From a virus, in the IMG/VR virus record IMGVR_UViG_3300049595_000705, positions 1-33,662 of that record: DNA of 33,662 nucleotides; one strand, written 5' to 3'. Positions 1-8,806 of the stretch are shown here, one piece after another. The notes below the pieces were generated by a model. That model had not been told where the DNA came from and made no database searches. It saw only the letters and a list, made by a program, of their open reading frames with translations. The position numbers and the translations under genes are program-made. How positions within the stretch are numbered: position 1 is the first letter of the stretch; each line of letters begins with the position of its first letter.

Positions 1-709
1 TATTAAAAATGGGGAGTATATTTCAACTCCCCAATAATTATGCTAAGATAAACTTAACGATCTCGTCTGGGAACGCTACGTTTACACCCATTTTGAACTC
101 ACTTACAAAACGAACTTGATCAGCTTCTTTTGCGTAGAAAATTTCAAATTTCTCCTCTTCGTTCAACAAATCTGTTCCTAAGAACAAGTTAGATAAACGC
201 ATTGCGTAAACCTTGTTAGTTCCGTTCAAACCTGCAAGTGCTACAACTTTAATCATAGTACCTGGTAATACAAACTCGCTATCAGCTTTCACATCAATTG
301 AATAATGGAATTGATTTGCGTTCTTTAATGCAACTGTGTAAGTTCTAAAAACATCTTGACCACAGAAGATAGTCATATCATCAGCAGCTACTACTTTCGC
401 AGGGATTGCTTGATATACGCCATCAAAAATCTCAATAACATTTGCAGCAGTAATTGAGCTTAAAGGCGCACCTGAAATGAAAGTAGATGTGTTAGCAGCT
501 ACAACACCAGAAGCAGCACCGATTAATTTTACTAAGCCGTCAAACTTATTCAAGTTAACGTTTACGCTTGTAGTATCACCCTGCCATAAAGAAACTTCTA
601 ATTGCTCAGCGATTGTCTTTGCTTTCTTGTTAGCAAATTCTTGCTCAAAAGGAATAGAATCATACATTGATCCTGTTGGTAATGCTTTTTGTAAGTACTT
701 AGATTCTAA
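1..709. repeat. Left copy of the diverged end repeat (capsid 3' part plus terminator)
   Basis: Bases 1-709 align to 32954-33662 at a constant offset of 32953, with no indels and about 54 mismatches by hand count. The first 110 or so bases and the last 75 or so are identical, and the mismatches cluster between 305 and 350. An exact terminal repeat would be identical, so this looks like two alleles of one locus joined at the contig ends, or two paralogous capsid genes. Confidence 0.9.
4..32 (-). terminator. Intrinsic terminator after the major capsid gene
   Basis: Read on the minus strand, a 7-bp stem (GGGGAGT / ACTCCCC) with an 8-nt loop lies six bases past the capsid stop codon and is followed by ATTTTTAATA. 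The same hairpin, base for base, occurs at 32957-32985 after the second capsid copy. It should reduce read-through from the highly expressed capsid gene into the tail-tube gene that follows on the circular map. Confidence 0.8.
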
Positions 710-991
710 GTCTTTAGGACAAAGAGATTCGTTTACTTTAATTTTTCCAACTGTTACTGTTCTTTGAGTAAAAGTTGTAGAACCAGATGCGTTAAATCCG
801 CAAGATCCACCTGCTTGGAAGATCGCGTCTGTGTCCATAATGTTAATCGTTTCAGCAGACTTTACGCCTACCATAACGTTACCTGCGCTTTTAATTAAAG
901 CTGCGGTTTTTGCTCCTAATACAGAATCAGTTACCAATAAGGCTTCGTTTTGCTCTGTATAAGCTGCTAATGCGTCTACGTTAAATGCCAT
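38..991 (-). CDS. Major capsid protein
   Basis: A 317-residue protein, placed directly after the protease and scaffold genes and ahead of a strong terminator, as expected for the main shell subunit of a tailed-phage head. The size fits an HK97-fold capsid protein without a large N-terminal delta domain; a separate scaffold gene upstream fits that. I recognise it as the capsid-type protein seen in Bacteroidota phages by its general character (alanine-rich N-terminus, conserved C-terminal half) and by position, not from a named motif. The ATG at 991 follows an A-rich leader 12 bases after the scaffold stop. A second, 92% identical partial copy lies at the other end of the window (32991-33662). 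Differences are mostly silent, so both alleles look functional. Confidence 0.85.
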   Translation of the reverse strand: MAFNVDALAAYTEQNEALLVTDSVLGAKTAALIKSAGNVMVGVKSAETINIMDTDAIFQAGGSCGFNASGSTTFTQRTVTVGKIKVNESLCPKDLESKYLQKALPTGSMYDSIPFEQEFANKKAKTIAEQLEVSLWQGDTTSVNVNLNKFDGLVKLIGAASGVVAANTSTFISGAPLSSITAANVIEIFDGVYQAIPAKVVAADDMTIFCGQDVFRTYTVALKNANQFHYSIDVKADSEFVLPGTMIKVVALAGLNGTNKVYAMRLSNLFLGTDLLNEEEKFEIFYAKEADQVRFVSEFKMGVNVAFPDEIVKFILA

Positions 992-1003
992 TGTTATTAA
1001 TTT

Positions 1004-1612
1004 TTATTTGTTTAAAATTGCGTTTCTATATTTTTCTAATCTTTGTTCTTTAATGCCTTTTGTGTTTACAAACTCATTAAAGCTATTTGGCTTTTTGATA
1101 GGATCTTCGCTTGGCGTATTTGAAAGTGCTTCGATTAATTCAGCTACTTGTGCAAATCCTTGCTTAACCTTATTTTCTAAATCCAAAACTTTTGCGTCAG
1201 ATACATTCTTAGCTTCAATTAATTCAGCAATCTTTGCTTCAAATTGATCAGCCATTTCTTGAATCTTTTTATCTTTGTAATCTGCTCCCGCTTCAACTTC
1301 TGTGTCAACTTCTGGACTTGCTTCAACTACTTTAGTTTCAATAGCGGTAATTTTTCCGTTCTCATCTAAGGTAATTTCTGTTCCATCCATTAATTCGTGA
1401 TCCCCTGCTGGTGCTGGTTGCCCTTCAATAGTAACTAAACCGCCAACCTCTAAAGCTGAAATATCAACCTTAGTTCCGTCCATTAATGAATATTCTGCCA
1501 TTTCAACCTTAGTTTCCTCAACATTAGGTTCAATAACTTCATTTTCCTTAACAGGCGCAGCGTTGTCCTCAAACAAAGCCTTAATTTTTAAAATTGCTTC
1601 CTGTGCGTTCAT
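1004..1612 (-). CDS. Capsid scaffolding-like protein
   Basis: A 202-residue acidic protein, between the XkdF-like protease and the capsid gene, which is where tailed phages keep their scaffold. The N-terminal half contains two copies of a short unit: LMDGT at residues 43-47 and again at 74-78, each followed by a hydrophobic/acidic stretch, which suggests a small duplicated beta fold. Residues about 110-165 are a charged heptad-like coiled coil, and the C-terminal 40 residues are basic and could contact the capsid subunit. Scaffolds normally line the prohead interior and are removed by the protease encoded next door. The function is inferred from position and the coiled coil; the beta-unit duplication is seen directly. 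Confidence 0.6.
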   Translation of the reverse strand: MNAQEAILKIKALFEDNAAPVKENEVIEPNVEETKVEMAEYSLMDGTKVDISALEVGGLVTIEGQPAPAGDHELMDGTEITLDENGKITAIETKVVEASPEVDTEVEAGADYKDKKIQEMADQFEAKIAELIEAKNVSDAKVLDLENKVKQGFAQVAELIEALSNTPSEDPIKKPNSFNEFVNTKGIKEQRLEKYRNAILNK

Positions 1613-1649
1613 ACTTTTTTTATTATATAGTTAAAAAATAAATAGTTTA

Positions 1650-2243
1650 TCACTTAACTTGTGATAATATTTTTTTGATTGCATCAACCATAGACGCAAC
1701 CTTGTTTACTTCCTTAGGTTTGTAGGTAAATAACCCCTCTACGCTGAATCCCATAATATCCCCGTTTTTAACCTTAGACCAAGCCTCGTCATTATCCACG
1801 ATCATAGATCCAAACCAACTGCCAACAGGCGCATCTTCAAATCCTTTCATTGGCATAATACCGCGCGAAGGATCAGAAATAAAACTCTCAAATAATGTAA
1901 CTCCCTCAAATTGTTGCTTAGAATCGTGCATTAAATTAACATTGCTCTGGAATCCTTTTTTAAAAAACTTTTGAACAATCTTAAGAATAGTGTCCGCACT
2001 AAAAGCCACATAGTAATCGCCATAAGTAGAATCAGACCTAAAAATAGGCGTATCAGCCAACATAATAGCACCCGAAATAATACGGCGATCTTCATTTGTT
2101 ACCTCAAATTTTTGGGTTTTATTAAAAGCGTTCCAATTCTTTTGTATTGCAGGACGATCAACTAATGCAATGAAATCAACTTGTGAATCATCATCTATGC
2201 TATCCGTAATGTCCAACATATAAATAGGTATCTCTGTATTCAT
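1650..2243 (-). CDS. XkdF-like prohead serine protease
   Basis: A 197-residue protein resembling the XkdF-like putative phage serine protease family (Peptidase S78-type). Its position, before scaffold and capsid, fits a maturation protease that trims the prohead interior. Likely catalytic residues visible are His106 in NLMHD and Ser167 in MGFSVEG, the latter being the typical GFSxEG context of these proteases. The start of the protein (residues 5-30, with VDFIALVDRPAI) also matches the family pattern. The ATG at 2243 sits in an A/T-rich leader 34 bases after the tape-measure stop. The third catalytic residue was not assigned. Confidence 0.8.
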   Translation of the reverse strand: MNTEIPIYMLDITDSIDDDSQVDFIALVDRPAIQKNWNAFNKTQKFEVTNEDRRIISGAIMLADTPIFRSDSTYGDYYVAFSADTILKIVQKFFKKGFQSNVNLMHDSKQQFEGVTLFESFISDPSRGIMPMKGFEDAPVGSWFGSMIVDNDEAWSKVKNGDIMGFSVEGLFTYKPKEVNKVASMVDAIKKILSQVK

Positions 2244-2277
2244 ATCTTTAAATAGTTTATTTGTGAATATTTATCGT

Positions 2278-4083
2278 TTAACTAAATCTTGCTCTTTGTC
2301 TTATGGCTGCCATTCTTTGCTGATTGCCTGTTACGTCTGTCTCAATAACGTATGCCCTGACTGCTTGATTGCCTAAATCATTAATTGATTGTTGATTTAA
2401 TTGTGTCATTTGCGCACTTGGTAATTGTGGTAAAATAGGTGCTTGCGATGAAATTGAAGGAACAGAAGCACCGCCACCACCACCACCGCCAGGAACTTGA
2501 ACGGCAGTAATTGATTTAACTGCACGCATACCCGTTGCTATTATAGCAGCAACAGACGCGATTTTTTGAATAGTACCAAATGGCTCTGGCAATGTTGACT
2601 TAGCCCTTATAACTTCTGATGCACCAACATAAGTATTAATCAAAGCCCCTGCAACCCCTAAAGCCTTACCTGCTTTTGTTTGTTCACCCATTATTGATCC
2701 TAAAGCCATTGTAGCATCTGCAATATCGTAAGCTGCATTAACTCTTAAATTCCTTTCCTCCTCAGCCATTCTTTTCCTTGCATCTGCATTTGCTTGATCT
2801 ATTTCTAATATTTGAACTCCGTTTAGTTTTATATTAGCTATTGCTTTATTTTGTGCAATTAGGTTTTTATCTATTTCCTCATTTCTTTTTTTATCCCTTT
2901 CGTTTGCATCTTCTTGTTCAAATTTTCTTATGTCATCTATATATATTCCTTCGCTATTTTTACGAGCAAATTCTCTACGTTTTAGATAGTCTTCATAACT
3001 TTGCAATAAATCTTTTTGTAATTTTTCTGCTGCTTCTTTTTCCTCTTTTTCTTTTCTTTCTTGATATTCTTTTCTTTTTCTTGCTTCATTCTCTAATGCA
3101 GCTATTTGACCATCTGTATTTATTTTATTGATTTCTGCGCTGCTTTCCTCTGCTGCTTTTGCATCTTTTCCGTAAACTTCCTCGTAGTGTCTTTGATGTG
3201 ATTCTGCCCTTAATTTTCTATATTTTTGCTCAATTTCAAATATCTCTTGTTCACTTGCACCTTTAGCTTTAGCCCTTGCTATGTCTAATTTTTCTTGTCC
3301 TTCTAAAAATTTTTGTTCTGCATCTAAAGCTGTTTTAGCTCCGTCAGCTATTTGTTTATTTAATTTATTTTGTGCCTCCTCTGCCTTTGCCGCCGCACCT
3401 ACATAATTAGAAAACGCTTGTACTGCTAATCCTATTGCTACAATTAATAAACCAATACCCGAAGCAATTAATGCAACCCTAAATGCTTTCATAGCAGTCG
3501 TTGCGCCTGTTACTGCCGTTGTTGTTGCTACTGTTGCCGCACCTTGTTCTACTGTTGCAACTGTTTGAGCTTCTGTTGCAATAACATCAGCTTGTGTAAC
3601 TACAACCTTTTGACCTAATACAAAATTATATGCTTGTTGAAATAATGTTGTGCTTTTTATTATTGTTCCTAATCTTGCAAAGTCTTTAGCACTATCTTTT
3701 ATTGTTGATAATCCTTGCGATAATGCCATAGCTGACTGAACCTTTAATAACGCTTTTTGAACGTCCTCTGATTCTGCACCTAATAAACCCATTGCTCCCT
3801 GTACGGCACTTAATCCACCTGCAACAGTTGTTAAAACTCCAGAAAATGCTTGAAACTTTTTGCCAGGATCAAATAAGTCTGATGTTTCTCTTGCCTCTGA
3901 TATTTTATCCCTTAATTCAGCTACTTTTTGAGCAGCAGCAATCGCTTCCTTAGAATAATCACCATATAAAGTCTGGGCTTTTAGTAATTCGCCATTTGCT
4001 TCTTTAAGTTCTTTTCTTATTACGCCAATTACCTCTGAACCTTTTGTGTTTATATTTATATTTAGATCTAAATTCTGTGCCAT
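2278..4083 (-). CDS. Tail tape measure protein
   Basis: A 601-residue protein with the makeup of a tape measure: a helical N-terminus, a hydrophobic membrane-type segment at about 204-224, a long lysine/glutamate-rich coiled coil (roughly 235-400), a second alanine-rich helical part, and a glycine run near residue 540. By the usual relation of about 0.15 nm of tail per residue it would specify a short siphovirus tail near 90 nm. Its start overlaps the stop of the preceding tail gene (TAATG), implying translational coupling. Unusually for siphoviruses, two large tail proteins precede it and the head protease, scaffold and capsid genes follow it. Confidence 0.85.
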   Translation of the reverse strand: MAQNLDLNININTKGSEVIGVIRKELKEANGELLKAQTLYGDYSKEAIAAAQKVAELRDKISEARETSDLFDPGKKFQAFSGVLTTVAGGLSAVQGAMGLLGAESEDVQKALLKVQSAMALSQGLSTIKDSAKDFARLGTIIKSTTLFQQAYNFVLGQKVVVTQADVIATEAQTVATVEQGAATVATTTAVTGATTAMKAFRVALIASGIGLLIVAIGLAVQAFSNYVGAAAKAEEAQNKLNKQIADGAKTALDAEQKFLEGQEKLDIARAKAKGASEQEIFEIEQKYRKLRAESHQRHYEEVYGKDAKAAEESSAEINKINTDGQIAALENEARKRKEYQERKEKEEKEAAEKLQKDLLQSYEDYLKRREFARKNSEGIYIDDIRKFEQEDANERDKKRNEEIDKNLIAQNKAIANIKLNGVQILEIDQANADARKRMAEEERNLRVNAAYDIADATMALGSIMGEQTKAGKALGVAGALINTYVGASEVIRAKSTLPEPFGTIQKIASVAAIIATGMRAVKSITAVQVPGGGGGGGASVPSISSQAPILPQLPSAQMTQLNQQSINDLGNQAVRAYVIETDVTGNQQRMAAIRQRARFS

Positions 4084-6107
4084 TATAAAAAATATTTTGT
4101 TTCAATAACCTTTAATAAACTAATTTTCGTTGTCTTATATTCCATTGGATTAAACCCATCTACTTTATTCAACCTAAATAATACCCCATCAATCCAATAA
4201 AACTTACTAAAATCTAAGTTCATAATATCAACAGTATCTAATAAAGCAGAACAAGTTAATAGCTTTGAATCCTTACTTGTTATTTCCGCAATGTATTCAC
4301 TATGATAGGCGTTAAATAAATTTGTTGAAGGTAGTGATCCATTAAATTGTATTTCATTTGCAGCACCAAAATTAATATCGTTTGTAGCTGTAAATGGATC
4401 GTTTAAATGCCCTGCATAACCATAAGTAGTTAATGATTCAATAAGTGATGCATTGTTTAATAAATCCCAACTTGTCCTGTCTGTTATCTTTTTAGCTTGC
4501 ATTATTCTGATAACACAATCCATTGAATTTTCTTTTGTGTTATTATCAGATACCTTATAAATAGCAGGGTAAATTTTATCTGTGCCTGTCTTTTGATATA
4601 AAACACTTGGCGCAAATATTACACTTAGGCTTTCAGTTTCTTTGCTAAAATCAAATTCAGTATCAAAAATCCTATCTCCGTAGCTTTCGTTGTATTTTTT
4701 TCTATAATTCTCATTGTAAAAATCATTATCCTCTTTGAACTTATAATGAAAATATCTTGCGTTTAATTCACTCATTGGCTTGATACTCAAAGGCTTTGCC
4801 CTATCAATCTTATTAGACCAATCTATTGCCGTCGCGCTTGATTCAGGATAAAAGTTGATAAAAGGTTTTATCATTATTTTTTTATCATCCCAAGTATCTT
4901 CATAAACATACAAATTAAACATTTTTGTAATGCTTAAAAAAAAGTCTCTTTGATATATACCCTTAGGAATTGAATCTGCAATACTTATAGCATCCCCATA
5001 ATTTACAAGAACAGGAACAACAGAATCAGAAAAAAAAGATACTTCGCCCTCTGTTATTGTAACCGGCGGATCAGTCTTATTTGATGCCGCATTGGTAAAT
5101 CTAAAACTAATTGCATCATTAGCATTCATAGATATTGTAAACTCCCCAGCTACTCCAAAACTTCCACTAAAAAATTCTGAATAAACACTAACCCCATTTT
5201 TTAAAATAAAAAAAATACCATCAGTTGAATCCCCTGAAAATGAATAGTTTATTTTTAAATTTATAGTTGTAGTTCCGGTATAAGTAAAAACCCTATTGCC
5301 TGAACTTGGAACTAATCCAGATCCTGTTACTGTTGTAAAAGGATATAATGCCGATCCTAAAACTGTAAGGCTTGTTGTCCTTGTCGCAACAGGAAAATCA
5401 CTTGTTGTTTTAGTAAAACTCTTTTGATTCTGTGGGATTATAAGCCTATTAAATAGTTCCTGATCTCCTGGTAATAAATCTAATGTATATGTATAATCCG
5501 TGCCTTCAAATATTTTTTCTATATATTCAGCAACATATAAAGCTGGTCTAAATGCTTCAACTTCAAAATTTATTTTGTCTGTGCTTACATTTCCATAGTC
5601 AATCAATGGATAAAAATAACCTGATCCTGCAATAGTATCCCAACTTGCTTTTATATTTGTTACATTATAATCGTGATCGTATTCGCTAAAATCTAAGTCT
5701 GTTAATCTATTGTTTCCTAATGTAGTTATAAATCCGCCTAATTCCCCAAACACAGAACATTGATATTCAATAGTTTTATCATCAATTACAATTTCTAATA
5801 TCCTTAAAGTTCCTTTAAATATTTGGATTTTATCAATAAATATTTTACAATTAGCTTGTTTTGAAGCGTTAAAATTGTAATTAACATTTGGTAAACTATT
5901 ATCCGTATCATTTGCATTTGCTAAATCAAATATGAAGCCAAATATTTTATTGTTTGTAGCCGTACCCGTTATGGATATTGTTTTACTATAATTTGTGTTT
6001 TTACTACCGAAGTCAGTAATATCATCAATCGTATAAGTAAACTCGGTACTAATATCTTGTACTAAATCAAGTCTAAAATCTTCTATGTATATTTCTGTAC
6101 TAATCAT
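4083..6107 (-). CDS. Large tail/baseplate protein, possibly hub-like
   Basis: A 674-residue beta-rich protein immediately upstream of the tape measure gene, with TAATG stop-start overlaps on both sides. The N-terminal segment (about 20-60) has a pattern FGSKNTNYSKTI that I associate with structural proteins of Bacteroidota phages and prophages. No enzyme motif is visible. Placement beside the tape measure and the 409-residue tail gene suggests a distal tail or baseplate hub component. The precise role is inference; it could equally be a receptor-binding scaffold at the tail tip. Confidence 0.6.
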   Translation of the reverse strand: MISTEIYIEDFRLDLVQDISTEFTYTIDDITDFGSKNTNYSKTISITGTATNNKIFGFIFDLANANDTDNSLPNVNYNFNASKQANCKIFIDKIQIFKGTLRILEIVIDDKTIEYQCSVFGELGGFITTLGNNRLTDLDFSEYDHDYNVTNIKASWDTIAGSGYFYPLIDYGNVSTDKINFEVEAFRPALYVAEYIEKIFEGTDYTYTLDLLPGDQELFNRLIIPQNQKSFTKTTSDFPVATRTTSLTVLGSALYPFTTVTGSGLVPSSGNRVFTYTGTTTINLKINYSFSGDSTDGIFFILKNGVSVYSEFFSGSFGVAGEFTISMNANDAISFRFTNAASNKTDPPVTITEGEVSFFSDSVVPVLVNYGDAISIADSIPKGIYQRDFFLSITKMFNLYVYEDTWDDKKIMIKPFINFYPESSATAIDWSNKIDRAKPLSIKPMSELNARYFHYKFKEDNDFYNENYRKKYNESYGDRIFDTEFDFSKETESLSVIFAPSVLYQKTGTDKIYPAIYKVSDNNTKENSMDCVIRIMQAKKITDRTSWDLLNNASLIESLTTYGYAGHLNDPFTATNDINFGAANEIQFNGSLPSTNLFNAYHSEYIAEITSKDSKLLTCSALLDTVDIMNLDFSKFYWIDGVLFRLNKVDGFNPMEYKTTKISLLKVIETKYFL

Positions 6108-7336
6108 TATCTAAATTGACTATTTGTATATTTGCCTACCTCTATTCCTATTTCAAAGTTAAATAGCTTATCGCTTACTTCTAATTTATATTCGTAGTTT
6201 GTATCAGATATTGTTATTGGAAAATATGCACCTTGCACCTCCATATAACAAATGCTGCTCGCCACTAATTGCGCAAGCCATTCGTAATCCTGTTGGCTAA
6301 CCCAATCACTTATCAGTTTGTACTTATCTGTATGCTGAATCGCGTAGTTTAAAGTAGTTTCATTGTACCTATTGTAAGGATCATTATTTCGCATCTGATT
6401 GCCTACCAACTGCCAATCATTGCGCCTATATGAAGCCCTTTTAAATTCGCTTGACCTTTTATTGACCAATGCAAATTTCATAGTATCCCAACCGCCTAAT
6501 CTATTAAGGAAGTGTAAATTGTATTGCTTAAACTTAGGATAACACTTTTGTACAAATTTAAGTTTACGCGAATCTGCCACCCCTAATTTTAAATAAACAT
6601 TGTATCCGTATGTGTTCTCTGTAATTAATGTTCTACCTGCAAAAGTATTAATATGCCCTGCTTGTAGGTTAAATAGATTCATCTGTCCTGTTAGCGTTAC
6701 ACTTCCGCTTGCCGTATCAATAACCGCACCGCTTTCGTTAATTACATCTATAAAAGCATTGTAAGATCCCGCAGTTATTTTTAGATAGGTAGCAAAAAAG
6801 TTGTCGCCGTATTCTAAAACAATATTATCTGTATCCCTTTCTGTAAGCCAATCATCCGTGTAATTTTCTAAAAGTAAGTTGTCATAATAGTCAGATAAAA
6901 CCAAAGGCGTGTTATTGTTTACAAATAGAATGTCCGCAAATAAAGGCGGATAGTAATTGTAAGCACTTAAATTTCCAGATGCTAAATTATAATCATTTAT
7001 TGGTTGACCTGAAACGTCAAAATATGATTCGCCTACCCTGTATTGATAATCAACCTTTATTTTATCATTTGTAGCCACAAGGATTGAACTACCGGAAGGC
7101 TCAAAGTAGTTTTCAACATAAGCCCTAACCACAGGACTTGAATTGTAAATGCCATAGCTACCCTCTGCACTTGGTGCGGGATATATCTTTGTTCTGCTAA
7201 CCTGTGCGCCATCTATGAATATATCATAAATAAACTTAAAGGAAGTTTCGCCTACATTTGTAGAACTCGCTACAAACCAAAGGTCGTCGTGCATACTGCT
7301 ATAAGTTGCAGGACTACTTTCTATTGTTATTGCCAT
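6107..7336 (-). CDS. Tail-associated structural protein
   Basis: A 409-residue protein with many aromatic and Asn/Thr residues, as in virion beta-structure proteins. Residues about 275-300 (LNRLGGWDTMKF, then a basic KRSSEFKRASYRR stretch) resemble a conserved block of Bacteroidota phage tail proteins. It overlaps the upstream neck gene by 23 bases and its stop is fused to the next start (TAATG), so the tail genes form one coupled translational unit. A distal tail or baseplate role is likely from context; no specific biochemical function can be read from the sequence. Confidence 0.55.
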   Translation of the reverse strand: MAITIESSPATYSSMHDDLWFVASSTNVGETSFKFIYDIFIDGAQVSRTKIYPAPSAEGSYGIYNSSPVVRAYVENYFEPSGSSILVATNDKIKVDYQYRVGESYFDVSGQPINDYNLASGNLSAYNYYPPLFADILFVNNNTPLVLSDYYDNLLLENYTDDWLTERDTDNIVLEYGDNFFATYLKITAGSYNAFIDVINESGAVIDTASGSVTLTGQMNLFNLQAGHINTFAGRTLITENTYGYNVYLKLGVADSRKLKFVQKCYPKFKQYNLHFLNRLGGWDTMKFALVNKRSSEFKRASYRRNDWQLVGNQMRNNDPYNRYNETTLNYAIQHTDKYKLISDWVSQQDYEWLAQLVASSICYMEVQGAYFPITISDTNYEYKLEVSDKLFNFEIGIEVGKYTNSQFR

Positions 7337-7982
7337 CTTTTATTTCGTTTGCTATTTGTGTAATTTTTATTTCAACGTCAAATCCTAATGCTGCATTCAT
7401 AATCTTTTGAAAAGCAGATCCAAATACGCTATCCCTCGCCTTATCAAAATACCTGGTTGATCTTAAACCTTTCCTATGTATTGACTTTGCTACTGCCGCC
7501 GCTATACTCTTTTTGCTATCAATTGCTTTTAATTCTACTCCAAGTTTGCTATATTTTTTTACCGCAACTGTTTTAAGTTTATTGTATTTAAGCCATCCCT
7601 CTACAACTGATACAGGTATTGACTTTTTATTGCTTTTAAAAGCGTATGGCGTTTTGCCGTCTGCTTTTATATTTTTAGTTCCTTTTACCCCTTGATTGAC
7701 AAAATCCCAATACTTAGACGCAGGTTCATTCTTAGGGTAACCCATTGACAAAGTATAAGTAGTGCCAAATTTAGTAACCTGAAATCTAATATCCGCTATA
7801 TTACCAGATGCTATTGATTTGTTTGCGTTCAAATTATCAATAGCCTCCTGTTGAAATTCTGCGCCGTATTTTAAAAGGATTGCTTCAATTACAGGCATAT
7901 CAGGAGTAACAGTTCTTTGTTCCCCTAATGTGCTTAAAAAGCCATCTGCTATCGCCTTTGCCTGTGCTTGACTAATACCCAT
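7314..7982 (-). CDS. Neck / tail completion-like protein (HK97 gp10 type)
   Basis: A 222-residue protein starting at the ATG at 7982; an upstream TTG at 8018 would lie inside the terminator tail and is unlikely. A stretch of about 80-140 residues reads like the HK97-gp10-like fold: a beta strand (YTLSMG), a tyrosine/tryptophan-rich turn with VNQGVKGTKN, then a basic tail. Such proteins join head and tail. It is the first gene after the terminator at 8019-8046 and precedes the tail proteins. Family assignment is moderate and rests on the pattern and gene order. Confidence 0.5.
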   Translation of the reverse strand: MGISQAQAKAIADGFLSTLGEQRTVTPDMPVIEAILLKYGAEFQQEAIDNLNANKSIASGNIADIRFQVTKFGTTYTLSMGYPKNEPASKYWDFVNQGVKGTKNIKADGKTPYAFKSNKKSIPVSVVEGWLKYNKLKTVAVKKYSKLGVELKAIDSKKSIAAAVAKSIHRKGLRSTRYFDKARDSVFGSAFQKIMNAALGFDVEIKITQIANEIKDGNNNRK

Positions 7983-8018
7983 AACAATAAATAGATAACC
8001 GGCTTGAATATACCGCAC

Positions 8019-8046
8019 AAAAAACCCCCACCATATAGGCAGGGGT
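8019..8046 (-). terminator. Intrinsic terminator between tail chaperone and neck genes
   Basis: On the minus strand a 9-bp stem (ACCCCTGCC / GGTGGGGGT, two G-U pairs) with loop TATAT runs directly into a T tract. The two non-Watson-Crick positions pair only in the minus-strand RNA, so the orientation is clear. It lies 12 bases after the frameshift gene stop and separates the chaperone block from the tail genes. Confidence 0.85.
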
Positions 8047-8057
8047 AAACCACAAAT

Positions 8058-8334
8058 CTATAAACTCCTATGTAACTCTCTGTCGTAATCCGCTTTTGCT
8101 TTTAAATAAGATAATGTATTTAAAGCCTCTATTGTTAATCTGTCATAAACTTCCTCAACTCTGATATTTTCGTGGTCGGCAATAAGTTTGGCTGAATAAT
8201 GCCATCCAAAATACTGCATAAATCTGTTACCACTTGGCTGCATTGGGCTTTCGTCTGCCCCGTCATCATCATTTTGGTCACCAAATAATCCCTTGTAACT
8301 TCTATCCAATTTCTGAATACTTGATAAAAAAAAA
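8058..8334 (-). CDS. Tail assembly chaperone, -1 frameshift extension (gpT-like part)
   Basis: This reading frame has no good ATG. It is open from the T9 run at 8326-8334 to the stop at 8058, overlapping the end of the upstream chaperone gene in the -1 frame. A -1 slip on T TTT TTT after residue 160 would join the first 160 residues of the upstream gene to 89 residues encoded here, giving a 249-residue product. The extension is acidic near its start (DDDGADES), then helical, with a KAKADYDREL end. This is the classic lambda G/GT arrangement, in which a minor frameshift product helps load the tape measure. A TTG at 8309 could be a separate start, but the slippery run makes frameshifting more likely. 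Confidence 0.75.
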
Positions 8335-8806
8335 CCAACGAAAAATAAACGTCTTGAAAATTAGCTTGTAAAATATCGTCTGCATAATCTTCGTGCTTTG
8401 CTGCGTCGTACTTATCATCAACCCATAAGCCAAGCCAATTTCTTTTCTGTGGCATAACCATTGTAGCACCTAACTTATGAAGATTGCCGTATATATCCCC
8501 TACGAATGCCTTGCTTTCTACATACCTTCCGAATGGCATCCTTGTAACATCATAAATCAATCGGTATCTTTTGCCATTTACTTTTATGATCTTTACAGGT
8601 TTACCTTCTGGCAAACTATTTAAAAAATCGCACTCCTTTAGCTTTGCCTTGTACTCGGCTTGGGTTAAGCTATCAACCTGGTTTTCAGTCATATTGTAAA
8701 CTATGCCTATAAGTTTAAACGACTTTTCTATTTCGTCATCTTCTTTATTTGCAAGGGTTTTTACAATATTCTGATATTGCCAAACGCTAATGTTATTCCA
8801 TTTCAT
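8135..8806 (-). CDS. Tail assembly chaperone (gpG-like)
   Basis: A 223-residue protein that ends in a different frame from the downstream overlapping extension, the usual design of siphovirus tail chaperones. The N-terminal half contains a helical region (KEDDEIEKSFKLIGIVY) followed by a beta-type segment (VKIIKVNGKRYRL, about 72-84) that I associate with Bacteroidota phage chaperones. The slippery codons are V158-F159-F160. After them, the unshifted product ends with 60 residues including MMMTGQTKAQ. It overlaps the upstream 52-residue gene by 14 bases. It lies upstream of the tape measure, though two large tail genes intervene. Confidence 0.65.
   Translation of the reverse strand: MKWNNISVWQYQNIVKTLANKEDDEIEKSFKLIGIVYNMTENQVDSLTQAEYKAKLKECDFLNSLPEGKPVKIIKVNGKRYRLIYDVTRMPFGRYVESKAFVGDIYGNLHKLGATMVMPQKRNWLGLWVDDKYDAAKHEDYADDILQANFQDVYFSLVFFYQVFRNWIEVTRDYLVTKMMMTGQTKAQCSQVVTDLCSILDGIIQPNLLPTTKISELRKFMTD
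8326..8334 (-). promoter_or_regulatory. Slippery site for programmed -1 frameshift
   Basis: Nine consecutive T on the minus strand, read in frame as GTT TTT TTT TAT, provide the canonical T TTT TTT heptamer. Slipping back one base enters the open frame that ends at 8058. Confidence 0.75.
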
